Below, piece by piece: positions 11,101-22,393 of a stretch of DNA of 64,000 nucleotides (position 1 is its first letter; each line of letters begins with the position of its first letter). Below the pieces are notes generated by a model, which was given only the letters and a program-made list of their open reading frames with translations, was not told the origin of the DNA and did not search any database. The translations under genes were made by a program, and so were the position numbers. Origin of the DNA: Apostichopus japonicus (taxonomy: Eukaryota > Echinodermata > Holothuroidea > Aspidochirotida > Stichopodidae); contig NC_092582.1 of NCBI RefSeq assembly GCF_037975245.1, forward strand, positions 5,558,001 to 5,622,000. The letters run 5' to 3'.

Positions 11101-14100
11101 TGGCCAAGACTCTGAATGTTGGAAGCTTCTCTCAACAGAGCGTCCCCGTAGAGGCGAGGTTACTGCGTCACGAGACTTTGGTCTTGACCTTTCCTCTTGC
11201 ACAAGCTTTTCTCTAAGAGCTTCTTCTATAAGACTCGGTAAAATTTCTGTCACGTACTCTGCTTCTACTTCCTTTCTCACTTGATTTTTCAGTTCTGTCT
11301 TCATCTCTACAATTAACTCCTTTTCCAGTTTTTCCATCGTGTTTGGTGTGATGGAACGGGTTGTTTCTGGTCGTACGTGTTTCTCAATAAGAACATCCAC
11401 TCTTCTCTCTGGGATTTCAATTTGAACTGGAACATCTTTTACCATCCTTGGTTGTGTATTCATCCCTTCACTGACGGTACGTGGCTTTATATCAGAGTAT
11501 ACCCCGACTGAAGACGTTAGAGGCATGACCTGGGCACCACTGTTAACCATCGGGGTACGCATGGTCTGCGTTGAGGACGTCGTACGTGTTGTCAAATCCA
11601 TGAAGGTGCCTGCACTAGTCAGTGCAACATCTCGACGACTATGGGACTTTCTTACGACTTCCCGCGTTATAAACTGTGTGCCCATTTCTTTTCTTATTGA
11701 ATTGTATGTAGCTGTTCCGCGACTATGTTGAACTGGATGGAATTCGAAGCTGCGCTGTCTATTGTCTTGACGAACGTCTACCATAGTATCTACACGAGAT
11801 GGTAGCTGCATAACAGTCTTTTCAGGTACCGTTTGTGTTGTAGTTACAATTGATGAAACGTTGGTTTGTGTAGTACCATCCACAACACTTATTACATTTT
11901 CCTCAATGTTATCTTTTGTGTAAGCTTCGCTGCCTTCGTTAACTTGTATTTGCAATGTTGTCGTGTGGACAGGCTGAAGAGAAATTTGAGTTGAGGCAAA
12001 AAGCGTAGGTATCGGAAGAGGAGACAAAGATCGTTGAGTCGTTGTTGTTTGTACCTGGGTAGACTTGATGTCTGCGTCTGGTGTCACCTGAGAGGAAATT
12101 TCATTTTGATATACGGTCTCGAAAGATGTTCCAATATCATTCGTCTGCACAACGGTACCTATCGAGAAGATCGAAGTCTCCGGGTTGAATTGATAACCTA
12201 TTACAGAGCTATCCGGTCTAACAATGGTCCCGGTTTCTTCTTGTGGCATCTTGAGTTCGTCAAATTGGTTATGAAAGGTACTTGAAGATTGTTGATGGAG
12301 AACACTAGCTTCTTTAATTTCCACTTCCTTCTCTACTGCAATGTACTCAATTTCCTTGAAGTCGCACGAGAACTCTTTATCCTGTGTTTCAGCATACACT
12401 TGAACCCCCGTGTCACTTTTTTCATTTTCTATGTTCACCGTCACTCCGACGTCGTTCTTTTCCACAAAAGTCTGTGCCACATGATCTGTAACATCGACTT
12501 TCTTTTCTTTCTCTGTTTGTGTTTCCTTTATGGTCAATATTAGTTCTTCAGTAGACGTCTGTTTAAACGCAACCGTCTTAGGCTCAGTTTGCACACCTCG
12601 ATCATCGGCATGTCCCTCGTATTGCGTAGTACCGTCGGTATGAGAACTAAGTTCGTACAAAGTGCTCACATCCGACGTTGACAAGACATCAGTTTGTGTT
12701 TCTGTAGTTGCTCCAAGTTTGATATCATACTGCGAAGAATTATCATTCATGGTGACCAAGGACGCAAACGACGTACCCGTCTCCGCGGTTGTTACAACGG
12801 CTGTCTGTGATTCCATCGCTCGCATGCATATTTCACTTTGTGACAGTTGACTGCACACCGAAACATCTGCTTGTGACCCAGTATCTTTCAAGTTTATCTC
12901 GTTCGTGCCGACCATCTGATCACTTAAAACTTTCTCATCGGTCTCAGTAAAGGAATGTTTCATTGACATATGGAGTGTCTGACTACTGCAATCATCTACT
13001 TCGGGTGAATGTTGTAATTCTGTATCTCGTGTGACTAAATCGACTTGCTTCGTCTCGAAGGTCTGTGAACTGTTGTCGGTAGATTCTTTGCTGATCGTGT
13101 TGACAGCATTCTCTAAAGTTAACACAGGACTTGTTTGTGATTCGGTATCATGTGATGCACTTTGATACTGCACACCTTGATTTTCTCTCGATGGAGGATC
13201 CGTCTGCCCGTTGAAGGATTGATATGACAGATCCATCCATGTAGATGAATCAACGACTTTCACTTTCTCTTCCTGATCAGTTTGAGTAAGAGATGAAAAC
13301 ATTTCTTGCTGTGCCTGAGAGGAGGCTGACTCCTTGGTCACAAGGGTGGTCTGGATCTGGGCATCACTTACAGAAAGGTCAGACGAGGTAGCTGTATCCC
13401 TCAGTTCCGGTTTATTTTCTTCAGTTTGTGTAATTGAACACAATGAATCTTTCACAGGCCGATTAGCTTGAACATAAGCATCAGTAGTTAGTACTACGAT
13501 TGGATCTAACATTTCATCTTTAACATCGATCTCATCAGTCTGTGTACTTGAACTGTTTTCTGGATGTTCAACCTGTGAGGAGCTATCTCTGATATGGACT
13601 TCGGTTTGAGTAACGTTGGACGTCGATTCTGACGTCTCGGTGTGAACAACCGCATCCACGAGATCAACTGATGTTTTTTCTACGGCCTGCGTTTCCGTGG
13701 ATGTTTCTACAAGTTCTTTTACTACTGTTTGAGAACCTTGATGCTTCTCTGAACTCTCATACTGTGAATCGTTGTCCCTAACGATAGGGGATGATTGAGT
13801 CGATGCGTTCGTTTCCGTTATCTCCGTTGACGTAGCACTAGACTTCATAATCACATCTACCTGACTTCCTTGATGAACACTATCTTTACTAATCTCTACT
13901 TGTACCCCGATATCTTGGTCATTTCGGTCATATTGGCAGGATGCTTGTTGAGATTCAACAGTTGCTTGCATTGGTACGAATTCGGCCTGAGTTTCTGTGG
14001 ATTTTTCTACAAGTTGTTTTACTAATGTTTGAGATCCTCGGTGATTCTCTGAGCTCTCATACTGTGAATTGTTGTCCCTAACGATAGGGGATGATTGAGT

Positions 14101-17100
14101 CGATGCGTTCGTTTCCGTAATCCCCGTTGACGTAGCACTAGATTTCATAATAACATCTACCTGACTTCCTTCATGAACACTCTTTACATTTATCCCTACT
14201 TGTATCCCGATATCTTGGTCGTTTCGGTCATATTGGCAGGATGCTTGTTGAGAGTGAACAGTTGCTTGTATTGGTGTACTATGATTTTCTACGTTATCTG
14301 TTTCGGTTCCTACATTTCTGAAATTCGCTGTTGTCTGCACACTTTGGTTTTGACTAGTACCTTCATCCACCTCAGTCGAGATGTCTTTCGTTTGTAATGG
14401 GATCGTTTGGATGACAGTTTCTCTAACCTCATGATTGATTGGTGATGAGCTTCGGTCGGTCAGATCAACAGTTGCTGTTTGCGAACTTTCCACTTTGACA
14501 GGACTTAGTATAGTCTGAGTGGCGTCGTTTTCAAATTCTTGACAGTCAGTTCCAATACCAATATCAACCTGTTCCAGGTTATCTTTAAGCAATGCCATAT
14601 CCTCAAATTCTTTTAGACGTTCTTTGAGTTCTTTCATACGTTCTTGCATTTGTCTGTATTCGTTCATTTCTATCTTGATCTGTTCGAACTCTTCCATTGA
14701 GAAAACCAACACTGGATGAGTTTGACAATCAATGTCAATTCCACTGTCAGTGTCACTTTCGTCATCAGAAACGTAACATTCAGTACCTAAAGTATTCATC
14801 TCTGGTTTTGCCATTGAACCCTCGTTTTTGTAGGTTGGTACTTCTGGGGCTACCTGGCATTCTCTGTCAGATGAAAACAACTGCATATGTTGGGAGAATT
14901 CAGACATTTCTTGAACACTTTGAATACTCTCTTCGACCATCGATGGTACGAAACTTCCAGAAAAATGATTCTGTTCTATTTCAGAAGTTTGTGTGGGGAA
15001 ATCCGAAGTTTCTGGTACAGCAATTGATCCTCGAGAAACATAGTCAATCAGCGTTTGCACGTGCTTTGATTCCATATCCCCCATCACAGTTTCAGTAAAA
15101 ACTGAAGCAGTGTCTGGTGATGCAACCGTTGATATTTCGTGTGTGTTAACATCTCCGATCTGTTGGGCAAATAGAGCTGTTGAAACTACTTTTTCATCAT
15201 AATCGTCAAATTCCGAGATGTATACTTCAGTCTCCTGATCGGAAAATTTAGCAACGTCAGTGAATGTCCACGTTTCAAACGTGTCTTGGGTTGCCTGAAC
15301 TTCTTGCTCAACTTGTTGCTCTTCATGACTAGCCTCTGATCTTTGTTCAACTTCAGCCACAATTGTGACTTCTTGAACTTCCTCCAAGGGGTCCGCCATC
15401 ACGGATGAGTCATAAGTACATATTTCAGTTTGTGATGATTGAGTAACACAGTCAGACGAAATCTGCACGCCTTGCTGTTTTACGTTTCTTTGAATATCAG
15501 TCATGAGACTTACGTTCGTCGTTCCTACTTGTGTTTGCTGGAACCCATCCGCCATGCTTCTTGTTACCTCCACGGACACATCTTTTACATCATGCTTACA
15601 CTGGGTTGACTTTGATTCCACCTGAAAAGGTATAGTTGTGATCCCAATGGAGCTATATTGTGGCGTAGTCTGTATTGCTGTTGACGTAACCTCCATAGAT
15701 TGTTCTTGGGCAGTCACGTGAGTGTCAACCATTTCTGGCGCGCATGTAATTCCGACTGATGGCATTTGGAAGAAGATGGCATCATTCCCTGTATCCGTTG
15801 TACTTTGACAAGCAGATGTTCCAACATCTGTTGTTCTTGCAATGACTTGCACTCCGCTCTCAGACACTGAAAGTACTGTTTCACTTGATTTGTCTAGATA
15901 TCTGATTGAAACCTGGCTCGAGGCGTTACGTACTTCAACAAAATCGTCTTCCTTACTAATGACGTCATCTCCGATGCCCGCATCTACTGTTTCGACGTCA
16001 ACTTGGACAGACGTTGTAAGCATCGAATCGAGATGTCTTTGCCTTTGCCTGCGTTGCTGTCTTATTATTGATTCTTCAGTTTCTTCTTGAACCCCGTTTA
16101 TAATGACGTCCCACGTCCACTCCGGCTGTGTTCCCGTGTCAATGAGTGATGGGCCTTCTGGACCTTTCAGCGTTAAAACACCTAACGATTTGGGGACATC
16201 TTCCAAATCAACAAGTTTAGACTGGAGTTGACGAATTGTTTTTCGATATTCATTTTCAAACTCTTCTCTCAAGTCCGTAATGATATCAGACCACTTTTCA
16301 TCTGACTGGGTAAAGTTATCGTCCTTTTCCTTTTCCTTCTCAGTCGATTTTAATTTTATCACACCCATGCTTGTTGGTTTCTCAGACTTCCTAGTCCTGC
16401 GGTAAGACTCTATCGCAGACGTCTCAATCTCTTCAGTAATATTCTTCCATGAGAATGCTGGATCTGTCCCAGTGTCATGTTTCTTCACGCGCGGCTTCTC
16501 CTCTTGCTTTAACTTAAACACACCTGCAACCGGAACTCGCTGTATAGTATCTTGCTGTTTCCTCTGACTTTTGTAGCTTTCCACTGCATCTTCCTGTACT
16601 TCATTAATAAACAAACGCCAGTCAAGAACGGGACTTGTCGCAGCGTCGGATGTCGTAATCTTTGGTGTTTCCACTTGTGTCTTTTTCAACTTAAATACAC
16701 TAACGACTGGTGCTTCTCGTGGCTGATCAAGTCCATGTGCTCTGATATACTCGTCAATGGCCGCACCTTCAATCTCCCGTACTAGTCGATCCCATTCTAT
16801 CTCAGGTTCTGTGGCATCTTCCCACTGCACTCTCCTTGGTCGGTCACGAACCCATGTGCGCAACGTGGAAACAGCAACACTCGTTTTATCATTGTCTGTT
16901 TGAGTTCCTTGCATGTGAGAAGGCGTTGCGAAATTAGCTGTCGTAGCTTTCGAAGTCATGTTGCTCAGTGTTTTCAAACGGAGTATTTCTTCCGTTTCCT
17001 CCTGAATGACACTGACAATTTCAGTCCAACTCCATTTTGGTTGGATACCCCTGCTTGTGGTTTGCTTTCGATTAGCAATTGTGGTTTGCTCTTGAATGAT

Positions 17101-20100
17101 ATCCACCAACTGATGCCACGAGAGGTCAGGTTCTGTAGATCGTTCAACACTTGAGTGTCTTTGTTTCCGTCTCCAAAAGTCTCCAGATTCTTCATGTATT
17201 GTTTCTACAAGATGTCTCCATGTGATTATTGGATCGGTACCCATCTCTGACGATATTTCCGTCTGTCGTCGAATTAACATTTTACGAGCTTCGTCGGTCA
17301 CTATGTCGATCAATTGTGCCCAACTCAAATCTGGTTGTGTTCCTGTGTCCCGTCTTCTCACACGTTCCTCCGACTTAGATCTTAATTGAACAATTCCCAA
17401 GCTCTTTGCCCTGTCAATCAACATTTCTCGATCGTAAGAGATGCTTCTTTGATATTTGGATCTTTCCTTGTTTGTAAGATTGATCTCTTCCATCACTATA
17501 TCGATAAGATCCGAAAAGGATAGATCTGTTTCTGTCCCAGTACTTCTCACAGGGGCCTTGGTGTCTTTCTTTTCCTTGAGCGAAAACACGCCGATGTTCT
17601 GAGGTGAAATCTCTTCACGTAGATCAGGTACCGACTTACTTTTCATATTTCTTTCAGCTTCCAGTGTGGCAATATCAACAAACTCACCCCAACTAAGATC
17701 CGGAGAGGTTCCCATATGCGCTACAGTCTTTTGTGGCTTTTTCTCTGCTTTTAGAGAAAACTTTCCAACGAGAGGAACTGATCGTTTTTTGTAACGTTGT
17801 TCCTTTGTTACCCTCTCCTCTATTCGTGCCTCCATTAACCGCAAGAGCGTATCCCAAGACACGTCAGATTGTGTGCCCATGTCGACTACACCATGATATA
17901 ATTCTCGGTCGGATTTCGAACGTCTGACTGGAGATCGGCCACGCCTACCATCTTCTGTTCTTATTCTCATTCGAACGTTTTGAATTAGAGTCTCCCAAGA
18001 CACTTCGGGTTCTGTAAACTTATCCTTCACTGAGATCCTTTCATCACCGGAGCGAGTTGCATGCCCCGGAGACACGCTCCGAGATCTGCGGTTTCTTTCT
18101 GTCTTACTTTGAGACCTTCGTTTGTCTGAGTAAGTTGATGATAAACCACGACTTTGAGCAGAGGATGATCGATATATATGAACCATTTCTCTTTCTGGCT
18201 CCGAAAAGTATCTATCGTCGGGACTTTCAGCTCCACCTTGCAATTCGTAAGATAAACCATCCCAGGAGAGGTCATCTCTGTCATGCAGAGATCTCTTTGT
18301 AGGTTTATTCTTTGAAGTTTCTTTCTTATTTTTTCTGTAGCTCGTTAGCCGTGACAATGTCGATTTCTTTTTGCCACTCTTTGACTTTCTTTCCGCAAGC
18401 ATGTCACTAGTCAATTTTTCTTCCAGTTCTTCTAGTAGACTTCTCCATGAAATCCTTGGCTCGGTGGTAGCCACCCTCAGTTTTGGCCCACTGCATTGGG
18501 TTGAAGCATTAACCATACTTAAAAACATCTCCCTTTTATTTGCAGATTTTGTATAAGTATGTTGTGATCTGTCGTTATCGCGCTGAGATATCTCTGTGGA
18601 TGCGGATCGTATCGTCGGTGAACGGCTTTCGCGTAACCGAGGCCAACCAGCTGTTGATGAGGTACTGGTTTCTACTGAATTCTGCAGAGAATGTGGACTA
18701 GGTGAAACAAGTCGAACTACGCCAATTGTTGGGACGTCTTCATGGCTAGCACTTGTAGCCGAAGTCTCAATTTCCTTTCCTGATGGCGTAGTAGACCTGG
18801 ACCGAAGCTGATGCTCTCGTGTCCTGCTGGCGCTTGATAAATGCTTCTGGTGAAGTTCCTGTAAAAGGAGAAGGAATAGTGAAATTTTGTGAACATAAAC
18901 AAGTAACAATACATAATGCTTGTAGTATTATTATTATTATTATTATTGTTAATAACAAATGCGCGGATTTGATTAAGAAGCGTTGCTGGACCGACAAGTA
19001 TTGTCGATAATGGTTATTTCAAAATATTTAAATAACACGTTTGTGCGTTTTCCTGGTTTAAGTTTAATTTCCGTATACCACAAGATATTTTCATGTGTTC
19101 TGTCTGTCAACAGGAACAAAGGGCACGATCTGGTAGGAATAAGAAATTACTCAGAGCGAGACTTTTGCGGTAACATGAAAAGACATTAGAAGAATTCCTA
19201 TATATTCGACCAAAGAAAATTATTTCATTTCTTTATCTTCCAGACGTGCTACATTACAAGATGTATAAATTACTAATCCCCAGGCTGGTACTATACGTCT
19301 TCTTGAACATTGCGAGTCTATCTGAGTTAACTAGAGGGAGGAAAAGCGGTCACGGATGGGATGACCAGTAAATTATAGTAAACATGAACATAATAGATAG
19401 AAACGGAAATTCGTTTGCTCATAGATAAATATGTTTGCCCGATGTTTACCTGTGATTCACTATTTATCCTCTCGGAATATTTTATAGGTGATTCGGACCT
19501 TGATCGCTGCAATCGTTTCTTCTGGTACCTATCTTTTGTTCTTCCCCTGACGCCTGATGAAACTCGTGCAATTGGCTCCTCCTGGATTGCATCAACGAGA
19601 TGTATAACTCCTGAAAAATAAATACGTACAAATCAATCATTTTATCTTCAAATATCAATATTGGATGATGAGGTTTTGAGCACAATGCACAGAATTTAGC
19701 AGAGAGCGAGAGAAAGAGAATTATTCCGGGTTATGTGGGCTATAGTTCTGGCGGAAAGGTGTGGAAGTCAAAGGCGTAGGAACCGGGGGGCTGGGGGCGG
19801 CAGCCCCCAGTGAAAAATGTGGAGGGGCGGAAGTATCATTCCGCCCCCCGCTTCGCAAGTCAGAAAACCCCTTTTTCATTTCCAAATGAGAAAAAAATCT
19901 CATTTGGAGCACCAAATTGCATCTAAGGCCTGGTGAAAATACAAAATTAAGTTTACAAAATGGAGTGGGTGTTGAAGTGTGCTATATTGCACCAAATTGC
20001 ATCTGAGGCTACCTGGAAATGCAAAAAATTCCAAAGGGGAGGGGGACACCCCCTCCCCTTAGATCCCTCCCCCAGGCCGGCCATCAGTCTTCAGCCCCCC

Positions 20101-21705
20101 CTCCCCCACTCAAAAGTACCTTCCTACGCCACTGGTGGAAGTACGTTCATAAACGGCACTTTCCATCCGCTGGTATGCAATATTAAAACTTATGACCTTA
20201 CATTGCTAAGCATAGCTGACAGTTAAAAAGAAAAGTGTTATCAACTCACCTATAGTTGGAATACTATTTGTATCTGAGGCACTCTCTATGGGATCCCGGA
20301 ATGACACTCTCGTTCTTGGGTCCAGAGTAGTTTCTGAAAATGATCTTGGAAGAGTTGTACTGGACCTACTGACATATCTCGTACTTTTTGATCGTGCCTG
20401 GTCTCCCCGTCCTGTCTTGAATTTTGTTGGTTGTTCAGCACGGACAAGGGTAATAAACTCCTTCCCATTTACAACTTCACGTTTGGCCACATGATAGTCG
20501 TGGCCATTATGATGTCTTACATCGTTGTTTCCTGACTTTGCAAACCTTGAAGGAGACTTCCTTCCATCTCCAAGAGTCTTTGCCTTTTCCGCCCCAGAGG
20601 CGTTCATGGCAACAGATCCGGTTATCCCATCACTACGTTTTTCGATTGCTTGACGTCTGAGCATTTCTCTTTGATCCATAGTAGCGGTTCGGTGACTCTG
20701 ACCGTCATTTTGTGATACGTGTCCATGAACTGTTTTGTCTAACCGTCTATCAATGTCTCCATAATCATAAAGATCTTCGTCACTGCTCTCTGATCGACGA
20801 GTACTTGCGATTGAAAAGTTTTCATCTATCTCGATTCTAGTATCACGCGATGCCAACGGTCGATCCGGTTCAATTTCAACGGCGATGTCATCTACAACCC
20901 CTCCACCACCGTGCGAGCGCCGATACCTATCGCCACGCTCGTCGTATCTGTTTTGGGATTGTCTGCTCGTGGTGCCAACGTGCGACGTTGTCCTGTAAGT
21001 GCGAGTGGATGATGACTTCTTCGTGTCTGACTGACGATCGCCCTCCACAACAACTCCTACTATAATGTCTTGAGTATCTGGTACCAATTTAATTTCGCTC
21101 GACTTGTAACGAGCTGAGGTAAAGTTGATGGCGTCTAACTTGGGCAGAGATAATGGAAAAGCTTTCTCAAGGACATCATAATCGTCTGGGATATTCAAAT
21201 CATCTGACGACAGCTTCCAATTTATTTGGTAGGTTTCCTTCAAAGGGTTAAAGTCATTGGCCACGTCAATCACTGAATTACTCCTAGATGCACCATCACT
21301 AGTATCGAATAATGACGGTGTATCAAGAGAATCGCTGATGGTGAACACAGAGCCTCTTCCGGAATCACTACTTGGCCTCCCTTTGACGCTGTCATCCTCG
21401 GACTGGTCTTTGTCTGCTTTAGCTTCAATGTCAACAGCAGTAGAAGGAGAATAAACAACAGCCGGCTCATTATTATTACGCTTGATTCGCTTTTTCTTCC
21501 ATTTTTGGTATGCTAAGTAGGCAACAAGTTCAAATAGAAGCGTACCAACGAGGACGGCGCAGCATGCGCCGATCAGGATACCGACACTGACCCCACCTTC
21601 GGGGAACACGCAAGTCGACTGTGCCGATACAGGAGGTGCCAGAGTAAGAAGTAATGTAGAACAGACGATCAACAACGGATTGTTGTAATGGTTAAATCCA
21701 CCCAT
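8173..21705 (-). CDS. giant single-pass membrane protein with LC8-type TQT arrays (about 4,100 aa)
   Basis: Three coding exons join in phase: 21705-20250, 19610-19450 and 18858-8173. Donor GTGAGT at 20249, acceptor TTTTTCAG before 19610, donor GTAAAC at 19449, acceptor CTTTTACAG before 18858. A TTTTTCCAG acceptor ends at 21834, so a 5' UTR exon lies upstream, and the first ATG in frame gives MGGFNHYNN. Residues 1-28 look like a signal peptide, 29-38 are a tiny ectodomain with one Cys, and 39-66 are a membrane segment followed by a basic stop-transfer (KWKKKRIKR). The cytoplasmic part has about 15 SWxxLV modules (residues about 670-1460), many TQT/SQT motifs (about 1600-3030), a short coiled coil (about 1925-1970) and an octad-repeat charged helix (about 3135-3365). 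Exon 3 alone is 10.7 kb. The reading ends at TAG 8173-8175; a GTAGGT donor overlaps the stop, so further exons are possible. I do not recognise the family. A scaffold role is inference. Confidence 0.85.
10390..11075 (-). repeat. protein-level octad repeat: long charged helix
   Basis: About 28 consecutive units of 8 residues follow a pattern with hydrophobic V/I/L at positions 2 and 6 and Lys/Arg and Glu/Asp between them. Examples are EVAREVED, DVRRQVAK, EVAFEVRS, DVRHEVKR and EIAEEVRD. No proline interrupts most of it. The strict 4+4 spacing differs from the heptad of a normal coiled coil. The opposite strand stays open over the same bases because of the repeat. Confidence 0.85.
11400..15620 (-). 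repeat. protein-level array of TQT/SQT motifs (LC8-like linear motifs)
   Basis: This stretch of exon 3 encodes a Ser/Thr/Gln/Val-rich disordered region with more than 30 occurrences of [STVI]QT followed by polar or acidic residues. Examples are SSSTQTDEID, NVTQTEVHI, SLTQTDQEE, TETQTDVLS, GVQTEPKT and KETQTEKEK. TQT preceded by a short beta-forming stretch is the core anchor motif for dynein light chain LC8 (DYNLL), which binds such motifs as a dimer. The family knowledge is established; binding by this protein is inferred. Confidence 0.8.
13690..14290 (-). repeat. 300-bp in-frame tandem duplication inside exon 3
   Basis: Two copies of a 100-residue unit lie exactly 300 bp apart. For example CATACTGTGAAT plus the following GTTGTCCCTAACGATAGGGG occurs near 13760 and again near 14060. 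Both copies encode SQQASCQYDRNDQDIG, SQVDVIMKSSATST and TNASTQSSPIVRDN. High nucleotide identity indicates a recent duplication. Confidence 0.9.
16090..18470 (-). repeat. protein-level repeat array: SWxxLV modules alternating with GVxxLK motifs
   Basis: Inside exon 3 about 15 modules of 40-60 residues share a core of acidic/Pro, a hydrophobic residue, S/T-W, two residues, [LI][IV], then an acidic helix. Examples are PDLSWAQLIDIVTDEA, PDLSWHQLVDIIQEQ and PEWTWDVIINGVQEE. Most are preceded by GTxxD or TEP. Between modules a second motif recurs, such as PVAGVFKLKQEEK, NIGVFSLKEKK and SMGVIKLKSTEK; exon 2 already holds TIGVIHLV. The array is a built-in tandem architecture, presumably a helical binding module. 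I know of no family with it. Confidence 0.8.
18925..18952. repeat. ATT trinucleotide microsatellite
   Basis: About eight uninterrupted ATT units in the intron before the large exon. Confidence 0.9.
19769..20134. mobile_element. non-autonomous hAT-type MITE, copy 1
   Basis: The 366-bp element starts CAAAGGCGTAGGAA and ends TTCCTACGCCACTG, giving imperfect terminal inverted repeats of the hAT kind. It is flanked by a perfect 8-bp direct repeat GTGGAAGT (19761-19768 and 20135-20142). It has no transposase frame. The body shares the same sequence blocks as the element at 28342-28696, in the opposite orientation. It sits in the first coding intron of the giant gene. Confidence 0.85.
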
Positions 21706-21834
21706 CTTATAACATACGTTATTAAGAATTACGCAATGGTTGGTACGGGTCTCTGGAAAGAAATACAAAGGAAAAGTTTTCACTTGTGAATATATATTCA
21801 ATATGGGTAAACATCTGGGAAAAGCAATGGACAC

Positions 21835-22393
21835 TGGAAAAAGTAGTGATTAGTGATGTTAAAGTGTTGTAGAAAAGCATATAAAGCAGGCTAATGCACT
21901 TTTAAGGAATTTTAAGAACGAATTAAGTTTGCCAACCTGCCTCACATCATACACTGTCATAGCATGACGGCTTGGATGGCGTCGGCTTTACAATGTTATT
22001 AGCTATTTTGTGTTTCATGTTGATCGAGTCACGGCTACTCAGTCAGTGACTACATGCCACATACTCATCTTTGGAGAGACTTTATTTTGTTCTTTCAAAC
22101 ATTTGGAATGTTTGTAGAACTTACATCTTAACTAATCATTGGAAGCAAAGGCAGTGGTATATCTAAAGGAAATGTATTGCCATGAACGGAAGACATTTCC
22201 TATGCATATCATCCATCATAAACAAGATCAATGTTTCTTCGTGTATTCCAATATCACCACTCCGTAGATGCACATGTGTTCTTTAAGCATCCTGCTTGAA
22301 ACAGAGTTTGAAAGTATGAAACAGAGTTTAGTTGCCTACTTCTTATACACAAAAAAGAAGGAAGAAAAAGTAATAATAGCCCAAGGGCACTAT
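21835..22393. promoter_or_regulatory. upstream region of the giant gene (minus strand)
   Basis: The intron before the first coding exon and probably the promoter and 5' UTR exon lie here or beyond. I could not place the transcription start, and no TATA box is convincing. Confidence 0.2.

Noticed and set aside
21706-21834. N-terminal extension of the giant protein upstream of MGGFNHYNN
   Set aside because: The frame there begins with GTG right at a splice acceptor. The ATG at 21705 gives a clean signal peptide, so the upstream part is taken as 5' UTR.
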